Below are positions 1-9,884 of a DNA stretch of 64,000 bases, in pieces. The stretch is from Pseudomonadota bacterium (GTDB lineage: Bacteria > Pseudomonadota > Gammaproteobacteria > Burkholderiales > Burkholderiaceae_C): positions 1 to 64,000 of the forward strand of contig JAEZWW010000047.1 in NCBI GenBank assembly GCA_023442945.1, read 5' to 3'. Under the pieces are notes generated by a model. It was not told where the DNA came from. It did no database searches and worked only from the letters and a program-made list of their open reading frames with translations. The position numbers were made by a program, and so were the translations under genes. Positions within the stretch are counted from its first letter, which is position 1. Each line of letters begins with the position of its first letter.

Positions 1-14
1 GGCCTGCACCGACC

Positions 15-929
15 ATGTCCCTGATCTCCTTCATGGGCGCGCTGGAAATCGGCCTCATCTTCGCGCTGGTGGCGCTGGGGGTGTGGATCTCGTTTCGCGT
101 GCTCGACTTCCCCGATTTGACGGCCGACGGCAGTTTTCCGCTGGGCGGCGCCGTCGCCGCCGTGCTGATCGTCGGCGGCTGGAACCCCTGGCTGGCCTGC
201 GGCGTCGCGGCCCTGGCGGGCGCTGTGGCCGGGCTGGTCACCGGCTGGCTGAACGTGCGCCTGGGCATCCTGCAACTGCTGGCGTCGATCCTGACCATGA
301 TCGCGCTGTACTCCATCAACCTGCGCATCATGGGCGCGCCCAACGTGCCGCTGCTGGGCGAGCCCACGGTGTTCAGCGCCTTTGTCGGTGAGAACAACAG
401 CTGGTGGGTGCAGCCGCTGGTGCTGGCCTTCATCGTGCTGGCGGTCAAGCTGGCGCTGGACTGGTTCTTCGCATCGCAAACCGGCCTGGCCATCCGCGCC
501 ACCGGCGCCAACCCGCGCATGGCACGCGCCCAAGGCATTCCCACCGGGCGGCTGACCATGGGCGGCATGGCGCTGTCCAACGCGCTGATCGCGCTGGGCG
601 GCGCGCTGTACGTGCAGACCCAGGGCGGCGCCGACATCTCCATGGGCCTGGGCACCATCGTCATCGGCCTGGCCGCGGTCATCATCGGCGAGACGCTGAT
701 GCCCAGCCGCGCCATCGTCATCATCACCCTGGCCACCGTGGTGGGCGCGGTGCTGTACCGCCTGTTCATCGCGCTGGCGCTGCAGGCCGACTTCATTGGC
801 TTGCAGGCGCAGGACTTGAACCTGATCACCGCCGTGCTGGTGGGCCTGGCGCTGGTGCTGCCCAAATTCAAGGCCAAGTTCCGGCGCAAGCCCGCCGCTG
901 CAGGTGCCCAAGGAGGAGGCCGGTCATGA
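15..929 (+). CDS. ABC transporter permease (COG4120-like, TrpY-type)
   Basis: This 304-residue, very hydrophobic protein is the membrane subunit of an ABC importer. The sequence shows about eight to nine membrane segments. It resembles the permeases of the branched-chain-amino-acid-like family, represented by COG4120 and the Gram-positive TrpY proteins; the conserved N-terminal stretch reads FRVLDFPDLTADGSF. The ATG start is preceded by only 14 bases of the window. A substrate-binding lipoprotein would be expected just upstream, outside the window. The gene ends in an ATGA overlap with the ATPase gene, so the two are translationally coupled. The substrate cannot be read from the sequence; tryptophan or another small organic compound is possible. 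Confidence 0.85.
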   Translation: MSLISFMGALEIGLIFALVALGVWISFRVLDFPDLTADGSFPLGGAVAAVLIVGGWNPWLACGVAALAGAVAGLVTGWLNVRLGILQLLASILTMIALYSINLRIMGAPNVPLLGEPTVFSAFVGENNSWWVQPLVLAFIVLAVKLALDWFFASQTGLAIRATGANPRMARAQGIPTGRLTMGGMALSNALIALGGALYVQTQGGADISMGLGTIVIGLAAVIIGETLMPSRAIVIITLATVVGAVLYRLFIALALQADFIGLQAQDLNLITAVLVGLALVLPKFKAKFRRKPAAAGAQGGGRS

Positions 930-1720
930 TGGAATTGCGCGGTCTGTACAAGACCTTCAACCCCGGCACGCCGATCGAAAACCCGGCGCTGCGCGGCGTC
1001 AACCTGGCCATCGCGGCGGGCGAATTCGTCACCGTCATCGGCTCCAACGGCTCCGGCAAGTCGACCACGCTCAACGCCGTCAGCGGCGATTTGATGGTGG
1101 ACGAAGGCCAGATCCTGATCGACGGCAAGGACGTCACCCGCCTCAACGCCTGGCAGCGCGCCGGCATGGTGGCGCGGGTGTTCCAGGACCCGATGGCCGG
1201 CACCTGCGAAGCCCTCAGCATCGAAGAAAACCTGGCCCTGGCCTGGCAGCGCGGTCAGCGCCGGGGCTTTGGCCGCGCCGTGCGGCCCGAGTTGCGCACG
1301 CTGTTCCGCGAGCGGCTGGCGCAGCTCAAGCTGGGGCTGGAAAACCGCTTGAGCGACCGCATGGGCCTGCTGTCCGGCGGCCAACGCCAGGCCGTCAGCC
1401 TGCTGATGGCGGCGCTGCAGCCCTCGCACATGCTGCTGCTGGACGAACACACGGCCGCGCTCGACCCCAAGACGGCCGCCTTCGTGCTGCAGCTGACCGA
1501 CCAGATCGTGTCCGAGAACCGCCTGACCACGCTGATGGTCACGCACTCCATGCGCCAGGCGCTGGACCACGGCACCCGCACCGTCATGCTGCACCTGGGC
1601 CAGGTCGTGCTGGACGTGTCCGGCGAAGAGCGCGCCCGCATGGACGTGCCCGACTTGCTGGCCATGTTCGAGCGCACCCGCGGCGAAAAGGTCAGCGACG
1701 ACGCGCTGTTGCTGGGTTAA
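926..1720 (+). CDS. ABC transporter ATP-binding protein (COG1101-like)
   Basis: This 264-residue ATPase drives the importer whose permease is encoded just upstream. Walker A is GSNGSGKST at residues 39-47, the signature LSGGQ is at 149-153, Walker B MLLLDE is at about 169-174 and the H-loop histidine (VTHS) is near 207, so all catalytic motifs are intact. Two adjacent ATG codons start the gene inside the permease stop (ATGA overlap), and GGAGGAGG lies at a good distance upstream. The frame stays open far upstream within the permease gene, but that part has no ABC homology. The gene is followed immediately by a dispersed repeat and the convergent radA. Confidence 0.9.
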   Translation: MMELRGLYKTFNPGTPIENPALRGVNLAIAAGEFVTVIGSNGSGKSTTLNAVSGDLMVDEGQILIDGKDVTRLNAWQRAGMVARVFQDPMAGTCEALSIEENLALAWQRGQRRGFGRAVRPELRTLFRERLAQLKLGLENRLSDRMGLLSGGQRQAVSLLMAALQPSHMLLLDEHTAALDPKTAAFVLQLTDQIVSENRLTTLMVTHSMRQALDHGTRTVMLHLGQVVLDVSGEERARMDVPDLLAMFERTRGEKVSDDALLLG

Positions 1721-1733
1721 GCCGGTTTCGAGG

Positions 1734-1789
1734 AAAATCGGCCGCTGGCCCTACAGCCAATTGCGCGGCCAGCTACTGTTTCGGTAGCG
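1734..1789 (-). repeat. Dispersed repeat type 1, copy 1
   Basis: Reading the minus strand, the hairpin GCTAC/GTAGC is followed by TGGCCGCGCA and the block TAGGGCCAGCGGCC. It fills the gap between the convergent ABC ATPase and radA genes and abuts the radA stop codon. Confidence 0.85.
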
Positions 1790-3211
<1,422 letters not shown>

Positions 3212-3265
3212 GGCGCCGCATGGTAGCGGGTGGCGCGGCGGCGCTGGCAGCGAGCGGCAGCCCGG

Positions 3266-3326
3266 ATTTCAAGTGTTTTGGGCTTCTGGCCCTAGAGGAA
3301 TCTGCGCGGGCAGCTTCCAAAAAAGG
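3266..3326 (-). repeat. Dispersed repeat type 1, copy 2
   Basis: On the minus strand it contains AGCTGCCCGCGCAGATTCC and TAGGGCCAGAAGCCC, and ends in CACTTGAAAT. It lies between the radA start and the end of the hypothetical gene upstream of it, where a radA promoter would be expected. Confidence 0.85.
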
Positions 3327-3356
3327 AGCAAACGACGCGGGCAGGCTGCCCAGCGT

Positions 3357-3674
3357 TCAGCGCCCGTAGGTCGTTTTCAGCAAGCTGCCGTCGTCAAGGC
3401 GCACGTGGTAATGGCGCTCACGCCCATAGGCCGTGCTGCCGCCCCGCACGCTGTGGCCAGGCACCTGGTCGGGCACGAAGACCACCTCCGCCACGCCGGG
3501 CTCGTCTTCCGTCAACCGCACGGTGAAATGGTTCAGATCGTCGCCCGTCAAAGCGAATTCCGCGTAGGCCACGGCAATGGCGCGCGCTACAAGGCCGGGG
3601 ACGCGCGGCGCGAGACTGAGGGTCGGAGTGAGTCCGGCCGAGGCGTCGGGGTGGGCGGGTGACATCGTCCGCAC
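3357..3674 (-). CDS. Hypothetical protein
   Basis: I do not recognise this 105-residue protein. It is soluble and mixed in charge. The C-terminal half (VAYAEFALTGDDLNHFTVRL and onward) has the composition of a folded beta-rich domain, and there is no signal peptide or membrane segment. A second in-frame ATG three codons in (MSPAHPD) is an equally possible start. It is divergent from the DUF2628 gene and lies in the same direction as radA, separated from it by a type-1 repeat. The reality of the gene is supported by codon use and by the absence of a better frame, not by a known family. Confidence 0.5.
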   Translation of the reverse strand: MRTMSPAHPDASAGLTPTLSLAPRVPGLVARAIAVAYAEFALTGDDLNHFTVRLTEDEPGVAEVVFVPDQVPGHSVRGGSTAYGRERHYHVRLDDGSLLKTTYGR

Positions 3675-3813
3675 GATAGCGCAACGTTCCCCGGGCGGCC
3701 GGATCGCCCGCCATGCAGGGTCTGCAAATACCAGGTCCAGTACACTCGCGCCAACCTCGGGAGGAGTATCCAGGGCCGGGGCGTTTTACCGAATCGATTT
3801 CCCACCAAACGAC

Positions 3814-4254
3814 ATGACCAACCCCCAGATCCCCGGCTTTCTGCAAGCCGACGAGCCCGCCGATTGGCGCAACGACCCGAACCTGAGCGAGAAGTGGAAG
3901 TTCCGCTTCGACTTTTTTGAGAAATATGGCGTGCCGGGCATGGGCGTGCCCAGCCCCGAATTGAAGGCGGCCTTCAAGCAACTGGGGTTCATGGACCGGG
4001 TGAAGGTCAACATGAACTTCATCGCCCTGTTCTTTTCATTCCTGTACTTCCCCATCGGCCTGAAGATGTGGCGCCAGGGGCTGATCGCCTTCGGCCTCAT
4101 CCTGCTGCTGGGCACGATTGGCGCCATCTTCAACCTGCCTGACGCGGCACTGCGCGGCGGCGGCATGGGTTTGGGGATGCTGTTCGGCCTGCGCGCCAAC
4201 GCGCTGTATTACTTGAAGCGCACGCAGGGCGACATCGGCTGGCGGATTTTCTGA
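3814..4254 (+). CDS. DUF2628 family membrane protein
   Basis: This is a 146-residue inner-membrane protein of unknown function. A hydrophilic N-terminal region with Trp/Phe-rich segments (EKWKFRFDFFEKYG) precedes two to three membrane segments (about residues 68-84, 88-105 and 112-130) and a short basic tail. This is the usual DUF2628 arrangement. I chose the ATG giving MTNPQIPGF because the upstream in-frame extension is low-complexity and crosses the divergent promoter region. The stop is followed after 5 bases by the next gene, so both are probably cotranscribed. Confidence 0.75.
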   Translation: MTNPQIPGFLQADEPADWRNDPNLSEKWKFRFDFFEKYGVPGMGVPSPELKAAFKQLGFMDRVKVNMNFIALFFSFLYFPIGLKMWRQGLIAFGLILLLGTIGAIFNLPDAALRGGGMGLGMLFGLRANALYYLKRTQGDIGWRIF

Positions 4255-4259
4255 CCGGC

Positions 4260-4985
4260 ATGCGCTGGCGCTGCTGGGTGCTGGCCGGGGCCCTGCTGGG
4301 CCTGAGTCTGGGTGCACAAGCCACCACGCCGCGCGAGGCGCAGGGCGCCAGCGTCGACTTCCCGGGGCCAACCGGCTACATCGAGGCGCGCCAGGGCGGC
4401 GCGGCCGACCCCCAGCACTGGTCGCAAAAAGCGCCCGCCTGGGACGACCCGGACCGCGTGGTGTCTTTCACGGTGGTCCGCCCGTCGTGGTGGCTCAAGA
4501 GGCTGATGGCGCTGGGCCCCGAAGCCATGCTGCTGCGCATGACCGACCGGCTGGTGGCCGTGGCGCAGCGCCCGTACGACCCCGAAGGCGGCGCCGAGGT
4601 GGACTACGACTACCTGCACATCAACGGCCACCCGGCGCTGGAGATCGCGCTGGAACGCCAGGACGCCCAACCTGGCGCCCCGGCCACGCTGATCACCCTG
4701 CCGCGCCACGTGCGTTCGCGCCTGCTGTGGATGGGCGAGGCCTTTGTCATGGCCACGGTGACGGGCAGCCGCGAAGTGCTGGACGACGACCCGTTTCTGG
4801 CTTCGCTGACCACCCGCACGGCGGGCGTGCCGGGCGATGTGGACGCGCAATGGGACCGGATCTGCCAGTTGGGTGGCGTGGTCGTGCTGGTGTTGCTGCT
4901 GGCCATCGGCGGCGCGATTTACGGGATCGACAAGGGGATTCAGCGGCGCAGGCGGCGCCAGTCGCGCACAATCGGGGTTGTATGA
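4260..4985 (+). CDS. Hypothetical exported protein with C-terminal membrane anchor
   Basis: I do not recognise the family of this 241-residue protein. It starts with a clear signal peptide (MRWRCWVLAGALLGLSLGAQA, cleavage near residue 21) and has a roughly 175-residue extracytoplasmic region. One membrane segment follows (VVVLVLLLAIGGAIYGI, about 207-223), then an arginine-rich tail (RRRRRQSR) that should face the cytoplasm. It therefore looks like a type-I membrane protein. It follows the DUF2628 gene by 5 bases, which suggests a two-gene unit. Confidence 0.65.
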   Translation: MRWRCWVLAGALLGLSLGAQATTPREAQGASVDFPGPTGYIEARQGGAADPQHWSQKAPAWDDPDRVVSFTVVRPSWWLKRLMALGPEAMLLRMTDRLVAVAQRPYDPEGGAEVDYDYLHINGHPALEIALERQDAQPGAPATLITLPRHVRSRLLWMGEAFVMATVTGSREVLDDDPFLASLTTRTAGVPGDVDAQWDRICQLGGVVVLVLLLAIGGAIYGIDKGIQRRRRRQSRTIGVV

Positions 4986-5061
4986 GTTAAGTTTTAGCGT
5001 GCGCCCCGGTGCTGTTGCGGCCGGGCGCGTGGTCCCGGTACCTAACTGACACGGTCCTTTG

Positions 5062-6306
5062 ATGAACCCAGCCACCACGCCCCTGACTTCGCCCGCCGCA
5101 CCGGCACAGCCCTCGCGCAACCGCCTCCTGGTCACCTCCGGCATGGGCTGGATGTTCGACGCCATGGACGTCGGCCTGCTGTCTTTCGTGCTGGCCGCGC
5201 TCAAGGCCGACTGGGGCCTGTCGGCCGGGCAGATGGGCTGGCTGGGCGCCATCAACTCCATCGGCATGGCGGTGGGCGCCATGATGTTCGGCATGATGGC
5301 CGACCGCATCGGCCGCAAGCACGTGTTCATCATCACGCTGCTGCTGTTCGCGATTGCCAGCGGGCTGTCGGCGTTTGCCACCACGCTGACGGTGCTGATG
5401 GTGCTGCGCTTTTTCATCGGCATGGGCTTGGGGGGCGAGCTGCCGGTGGCCAGCACCTACGTGTCCGAGCGCGTGGCCGCGCACGAGCGCGGGCGCATCG
5501 TCGTGCTGCTGGAAAGCTTCTGGGCGCTGGGCTGGATCCTGGCGGCGCTGATCGCCTACTTCGTCATCCCGCGTTTCGACAAGGACATGGGCTGGCGCGT
5601 GGCGCTGATGCTGGGCGCGCTGCCCGCCGTGTACGCGCTGTACCTGCGCCGCAAGCTGCCCGACGACAAGCCCACCGCGCCGCCGTCGGCCGGCCTGCCC
5701 TGGACGGCGCGCCTGGCCGCCCTGTGGTCCGACGAACACCGCCGCGCCACGCTGATGCTGTGGGTGCTGTGGTTCACGGTGGTGTTTTCGTACTACGGCA
5801 TGTTCCTGTGGCTGCCCAGCGTGATGGTGGGCAAGGGCTTTGCGCTGATCAAGAGCTTCGAATACGTGCTGATGATGACGCTGGCGCAGTTGCCCGGCTA
5901 CTTCACCGCCGCGTGGCTGATCGAGCGCATGGGCCGCAAGTTCGTGCTGGTGGTCTACCTGCTGGGCACGGCCGCCAGCGCCTGGGCCTTTGGCAACGCC
6001 ACCACCGAAGGCGCCCTGCTGCTGTACGGCGCGCTGCTGTCCTTCTTCAACCTGGGCGCCTGGGGCGCGCTGTACGCGTACTCGCCTGAAAACTACCCCG
6101 CACCGATCCGCGCCAGCGGCGTCGGCATGGCGGCGGGCGTGGGCCGTATCGGCGGCATCCTGGGGCCGTTGGCCATCCCCTACCTGGGCGCGCAGGGCTG
6201 GGCCACGGGGGCGATCTTCACGCTGTTCGCGATCACCATCGTGGTCGGGGCGCTGGCCGTGGCCTTGCTGGGGCGCGAGACCAAGGGCGAGTTGGCGGCG
6301 CATTGA
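5062..6306 (+). CDS. MFS transporter, NaiP/aromatic-acid symporter-like
   Basis: This 414-residue protein is a 12-span major facilitator superfamily permease. After about 15 polar residues, TM1 carries GMGWMFDAMDVGLLSF, as in the NaiP/niacin and aromatic-acid:H+ symporter group. The loop 2-3 signature GMMADRIGRK and the conserved GMGLGGELPVA segment in TM4 are present. ATG is used as the start; a TTG one codon upstream is less likely. Substrate assignment (niacin-like or aromatic carboxylate) rests on family resemblance only. The neighbouring genes do not define a pathway. A type-1 repeat lies about 55 bases after the stop. Confidence 0.85.
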   Translation: MNPATTPLTSPAAPAQPSRNRLLVTSGMGWMFDAMDVGLLSFVLAALKADWGLSAGQMGWLGAINSIGMAVGAMMFGMMADRIGRKHVFIITLLLFAIASGLSAFATTLTVLMVLRFFIGMGLGGELPVASTYVSERVAAHERGRIVVLLESFWALGWILAALIAYFVIPRFDKDMGWRVALMLGALPAVYALYLRRKLPDDKPTAPPSAGLPWTARLAALWSDEHRRATLMLWVLWFTVVFSYYGMFLWLPSVMVGKGFALIKSFEYVLMMTLAQLPGYFTAAWLIERMGRKFVLVVYLLGTAASAWAFGNATTEGALLLYGALLSFFNLGAWGALYAYSPENYPAPIRASGVGMAAGVGRIGGILGPLAIPYLGAQGWATGAIFTLFAITIVVGALAVALLGRETKGELAAH

Positions 6307-6361
6307 GCGGGGCTGCCGCCCGGACCGGCGGTCGCTTTCTGCCGTGACAGCAGCGGGAAAT

Positions 6362-6426
6362 TGCTATTGTTTGAATAGCTGCTTGCGCAGATTCCTCTAG
6401 GGCCAGAGGCCGTTTTCATTCAAAAT
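6362..6426 (+). repeat. Dispersed repeat type 1, copy 3
   Basis: A complete copy: hairpin GCTATtgtttgAATAGC, AGCTGCTTGCGCAGATTCC, TAGGGCCAGAGGCC, and the trailer ending in TTCAAAAT. Directly after it, 6427-6443 form a small C5A/TG5 hairpin. The remainder of 6307-6572 shows no other feature. Confidence 0.9.
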
Positions 6427-6572
6427 CCCCCACCCCCTGGGGGTATTGGAACTTTTGATTGCCTCGGCGGCGCCCAGCGGCCGACAATCGGCCTTCACCC
6501 CTTGGCTTCACGACGGGCAGGCCGACTGCCCTCACCGACAGGCAGCGCCGGCTGCCGGGACCTGACAACCAC

Positions 6573-7160
6573 ATGAGCGTGCATCTCTGGGACTACGCGC
6601 CCGACGCCCTTGAAGTGCATGTGAGCGAGCTGCTCCTTGCCACCGCCACCCGCAGCGATGCGCTGGTCGACGACACTGTGCGCGACGTGCTGCACAAGCT
6701 GCGCGAACACCTGGGCATGGAGGTGATCTTCCTGTCCGAAATCCGCGACGGCCAGCGCAACTTCAAGCATGTCGATACGAAGCCCGGCAGCGAGCTGATC
6801 GCCACCGGCGGCGGCTCCAGCCTGGAAGAATCTTTTTGCCAGTGCGTGCTGGACGGGCGCCTGCCGCAGCTGGTGCACGACGCCGCCACGCACCCGGCCT
6901 TCCCGCTGCTGCCGGCCACGCCGTTTCGCGTGGGCGCGCACCTCAGCACGCCGATCGTGCTGGCCGACGGGCGCGTGTACGGCACGCTGTGCTGCTTCAG
7001 CCAGACGGCCGACCCGACGCTGACCGAGCGCGACCTGCTGAAGCTGGCCAGCGTCGCGCGCGTGGCCGCCAAGCGCATCGACGCGCGCCTGCAAAGTGTG
7101 CGCGACGAGGAAATGGCGCGCTGGCAGATCGAGCCGGTGCAGACGCCGCCGCGGCGTTGA
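6573..7160 (+). CDS. GAF domain-containing protein
   Basis: This 195-residue cytoplasmic protein is built essentially of one GAF domain. The domain runs from about residue 25 (VRDVLHKLREHLGMEVIFLS) to about 175, with the characteristic GAF strands GAHLSTPIVLADGRVYGTLC near residues 125-145. GAF domains bind small ligands or act as sensory/dimerisation modules. No output domain is attached, so it may work as a single-domain sensor or partner of another protein. I chose the ATG giving MSVHLWDYAP; the upstream in-frame extension is arginine/proline rich and not GAF-like. It converges on the HhH gene. Confidence 0.8.
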   Translation: MSVHLWDYAPDALEVHVSELLLATATRSDALVDDTVRDVLHKLREHLGMEVIFLSEIRDGQRNFKHVDTKPGSELIATGGGSSLEESFCQCVLDGRLPQLVHDAATHPAFPLLPATPFRVGAHLSTPIVLADGRVYGTLCCFSQTADPTLTERDLLKLASVARVAAKRIDARLQSVRDEEMARWQIEPVQTPPRR

Positions 7161-7167
7161 AGCCGCG

Positions 7168-7416
7168 CTAACCGGCGCCGCCGCTGGCCTGGTCGGCCAG
7201 GGCCACCACGGCGCCGATCGCGCCGCGCGCCTGCGGGCTGTTGTGCCAGCAGGTGCTGCGCATCATCTGTGAAATCTGCTTCGTGACGGCCAGCGGGTCC
7301 AGCCCGGCCAGCTGCGCCAGCGAGGTGTAGCCGGCCTGTTCCAGCCGCTCCACCACCGTCGGGCCCACGCCCTTGAGGGCCAGCAACTGCGCGCGTTCTT
7401 CGGCGGTAAAACTCAT
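7168..7416 (-). CDS. Helix-hairpin-helix domain protein
   Basis: This is an 82-residue protein. Its N-terminal half (LLALKGVGPTVVERLEQAGY, residues 11-30) is a helix-hairpin-helix motif of the kind found in DNA-binding proteins and in pathogenicity-locus-type small proteins. The C-terminal half contains a Cys-His segment (RSTCWHNSPQARGAIGAV). Its ATG overlaps the stop of the nitronate monooxygenase gene (ATGA), so the two are cotranslated. An in-frame extension into the upstream gene is not HhH-like and was excluded. DNA binding is a family-based inference. Confidence 0.75.
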   Translation of the reverse strand: MSFTAEERAQLLALKGVGPTVVERLEQAGYTSLAQLAGLDPLAVTKQISQMMRSTCWHNSPQARGAIGAVVALADQASGGAG

Positions 7417-8474
7417 GGCGCAGTGTCCTCCAGGCCTTGGGCCAGTGTTTGCGTGATCTCGGCCGCCGGTGCGGCGCGGCAATGCTGCGCGTTCTGCCCG
7501 CTCCACAGCGGCGTGAAGTCGGTGCGGCCCAGCTTTTCGGCGGCCGCACGCAGCGGCGCGGCGGCCGCGGTGGCCAGCGGGAAGGCGGGCGCGTCGGTGC
7601 TGATCGGGCCTTGCTCGCGCATCAGCCGGTTGACGATGCCGCGCGCCGGCCGGCCGGTGAAGCAGTTGGTCAGCGCCGTGTGGCGCGCCGCGTCCGACTG
7701 CAGCGCGGCGCGGTGCAGGGCGGACGTGGTGGCCTCATCGGCGCACAGGTAGGCCGTGCCCACCTGCACGCCCGCGGCACCCAGCGCCATCGCGGCCCGC
7801 ACGCCGGCCGCGTCGGCAATGCCGCCGGCGGCGATCACCGGCACGTGCAGCGCGGCGACCAGCTGCGGCAGCAGCGCGAAGGTGCCCAATTGCTCGGTCA
7901 GATCGTCGGACACGAAGTGCCCGCGGTGGCCGCCCGCTTCCAGACCCTGGGCGATCACCGCGTCGGCGCCATGCTCTTGAAGCCATAGCGCCTCGCGCAG
8001 GGTGGTGGCCGACGAGAGCACGAAAGTGCCTCGGGATTTAAGCGCCTGGAGCAAGTCGGCCGCCGGCAGGCCGAAGTGGAAGCTGACCACGCGCGGTTGG
8101 AACTCGGCCATCAGCGCGGCCGACGCGGCGTTGTACGGCGTGCGCCCCGCGCCGGCGGGCACGGCGTTCACGTCCAGGCCCAGCTCGGCGTAGTAGGGCG
8201 CCAGCGCGGTGTGCCAAGCGGCTTCGCGCGCGGCGTCGGGCTCGGGCGGCTGGTGGCAGAAGAAGTTGACGTTGTAGGGCAGGCCGCTGGCGGCCAGGCG
8301 TTCCAGCTCGGCGCGCAGCGTGTCGGGCGTCAGCATGGCAGCGGGCAGCGAACCGAGCCCGCCCGCCGCGCCCACCGCCAGCGCGAGCGCGCTGCCTTGC
8401 ACGCCCGCCATCGGGGCCTGGATCAGCGGCCAGCGGGTGCCGAAAGCGGAGGTGAGGGCGGTGGCTTGGGTCAT
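7413..8474 (-). CDS. Nitronate monooxygenase (2-nitropropane dioxygenase family)
   Basis: This 353-residue FMN-dependent TIM-barrel enzyme would oxidise alkyl nitronates to carbonyl compounds and nitrite. Visible family features are the N-terminal PLIQAPMAGVQG, the FHFGLP strand, the FMN/phosphate-binding EAGGHRGH segment, PVIAAGGIADAAG and GAAGVQVGTAYL. The ATG giving MTQATALTSAF was chosen; the frame remains open upstream into the aldolase gene without homology. It is followed by the overlapping HhH gene and preceded by the class II aldolase gene in the same direction, so the three genes may form one transcript divergent from hpaR. Confidence 0.9.
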   Translation of the reverse strand: MTQATALTSAFGTRWPLIQAPMAGVQGSALALAVGAAGGLGSLPAAMLTPDTLRAELERLAASGLPYNVNFFCHQPPEPDAAREAAWHTALAPYYAELGLDVNAVPAGAGRTPYNAASAALMAEFQPRVVSFHFGLPAADLLQALKSRGTFVLSSATTLREALWLQEHGADAVIAQGLEAGGHRGHFVSDDLTEQLGTFALLPQLVAALHVPVIAAGGIADAAGVRAAMALGAAGVQVGTAYLCADEATTSALHRAALQSDAARHTALTNCFTGRPARGIVNRLMREQGPISTDAPAFPLATAAAAPLRAAAEKLGRTDFTPLWSGQNAQHCRAAPAAEITQTLAQGLEDTAP

Positions 8475-8494
8475 GGACCGATTCTGCCGCGCGG

Positions 8495-9220
8495 CTACAG
8501 CTTGCGCCGCAGCGCCTCGAAAAACAGCTCGGACTGCAGGCGTTCTCCCAGCGTCTGCGCCGCTACGCGCGCTGCCAGCTCGGCGCTGGCCGGTGCCAGC
8601 GGCCGGCCGGTCGAGCGCGCCAGCACCTCGGCCTGGCAGGCGCGCTCCAGGTAGTACAGGTCGTCGTAGGCGTGGTCGATGCGCGCACCGCACACCACCA
8701 CGCCGTGGTTGCCCAGGAAGGCCACGTCGGCGTCGCCCATGGCGCGGGCGATGCGTTCGCCCTCGCTGGCGTCCAGTGCCAGGCCGTTGTAGTGCGCGTC
8801 GGCGGCGGTGCGGCCGTGAAAGCGCATGGCGTTCTGCGACAGCGTGGTATCCAGCATGCGGCGGTCGATCAGCGTCAGCGCCGTCGCGTGCGGCATGTGC
8901 GTGTGCATCACGCAGGCCTGTCCGCACAGGCGGTGGATGGCGGCGTGGATGAACATGGCCGTCGGCTCCACCTCATGCCGCCCGGCCAGACGCTGTCCTT
9001 GCGCGTCGACCATGACCACGTCCTCGGCCTCCACCTCGCTCCACATCAGCCCGCGCGGGTTCAGCAGAAAGCGCCCGGACGCGTCCGGCAGCTCCACGCT
9101 GAAGTGGTTGCACACGCCTTCGGCCAAGCCGTGAAAGGCCGCGGCGCGCAAGGCCAGGGCAAGGTCGGCGCGCAGTTGGCGGACGCTGGGGGCATCGAAA
9201 TCCAGGGCGTGGGTGGACAT
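8495..9220 (-). CDS. Class II aldolase/adducin family protein
   Basis: This zinc-dependent class II aldolase fold protein of 241 residues has the metal-binding HTH pattern in CVMHTHMPHATAL, a third candidate histidine in FLGNHGVVVCG and the acidic residue in VEPTAMFIHAAIH. Such proteins act as sugar-phosphate aldolases, epimerases or decarboxylases; the exact substrate is not evident. The start chosen gives MSTHALDFD; an ATG 12 codons upstream is also possible. The gene is divergent from hpaR and shares the intergenic region holding the probable HpaR operator, so it may be under HpaR control. Confidence 0.85.
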   Translation of the reverse strand: MSTHALDFDAPSVRQLRADLALALRAAAFHGLAEGVCNHFSVELPDASGRFLLNPRGLMWSEVEAEDVVMVDAQGQRLAGRHEVEPTAMFIHAAIHRLCGQACVMHTHMPHATALTLIDRRMLDTTLSQNAMRFHGRTAADAHYNGLALDASEGERIARAMGDADVAFLGNHGVVVCGARIDHAYDDLYYLERACQAEVLARSTGRPLAPASAELAARVAAQTLGERLQSELFFEALRRKL

Positions 9221-9356
9221 GGGCGGGCTCTTGTCGGTAGGGTGCAGATGATCCATCCTCGCACATGGACGGGGCCTGTTGGCGCTTTGTCCGATTTCAC
9301 TGGCGTGGAGCCAAGAAGAGGCCGCGAGCGCGGGCTCACGGCTTGCGTCGTGGCGC

Positions 9357-9378
9357 TTTATTTAATACATTAAATAAA
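9357..9378. promoter_or_regulatory. Probable HpaR operator palindrome
   Basis: A 10-bp perfect inverted repeat (TTTATTTAAT and ATTAAATAAA) is separated by only two bases, in otherwise GC-rich DNA. It ends on the first base of the hpaR start codon. MarR-family regulators typically bind such AT-rich palindromes, so autorepression is likely. Its position leaves no room for a normal Shine-Dalgarno sequence, so hpaR may be translated from a leaderless or poorly initiated message. Confidence 0.75.
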
Positions 9379-9884
9379 TGCCGCGCACCGCCCGTTTTCT
9401 CCACCGCAACCTGCCCTTGCTCCTGCTCAAGGCGCGCGAGGCGTTGATGGAGCGCCGGCGCCCCGCTTTGCGCGCGCACGGGCTGTCGGACCAGCAGTGG
9501 CGCGTGCTGCGCGTGCTGTCCGACCCGGCCTACGCCGAGGGGTTGGACACGGGCAGCTTGGCGCGCGAGGCGCACCTGCTCAGCCCCAGCCTGACCGGCA
9601 TGCTCGCGCGCATGGAGCGCGACGGCCTGGTGCGGCGCCAGCGCAGCGACGAGGATGCGCGGCGCAGCGTGGTGTTTGCCACCGAGGCCGGCTTGACCGT
9701 TGCCAGCGCGCTGCGCAGCGCGATCGAGGCGCACTACGAAGCGCTGGAAGCGCAGCTCGGCCAGCGCAAGCTGGCGCAGCTGTACGAACTGCTGGACGAT
9801 TTGATCGCCCTGGAAGGCGATGACGAGGACCACAAGCCCATGACCGAAGACACCCTGGTGGCCCTGAGCGAGGTGCCGCGATGA
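9378..9884 (+). CDS. hpaR: Homoprotocatechuate degradation regulator HpaR (MarR family)
   Basis: This 168-residue MarR-type winged-helix protein controls the homoprotocatechuate (hpa) cluster. The DNA-binding core is LSDQQWRVLRVL, then the recognition-helix region REAHLLSPSLTGMLARMER (about residues 63-82), then the wing GLVRRQRSDEDARRS. The N-terminus (LHRNLPLLLLKAREALMERR) is typical of HpaR proteins. The ATG overlaps an AT-rich palindrome, suggesting autoregulation. The gene stop overlaps the hpaG1 start (ATGA), so regulator and catabolic genes form one operon. By family analogy it represses in the absence of a homoprotocatechuate-type ligand. Confidence 0.93.
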   Translation: MPRTARFLHRNLPLLLLKAREALMERRRPALRAHGLSDQQWRVLRVLSDPAYAEGLDTGSLAREAHLLSPSLTGMLARMERDGLVRRQRSDEDARRSVVFATEAGLTVASALRSAIEAHYEALEAQLGQRKLAQLYELLDDLIALEGDDEDHKPMTEDTLVALSEVPR

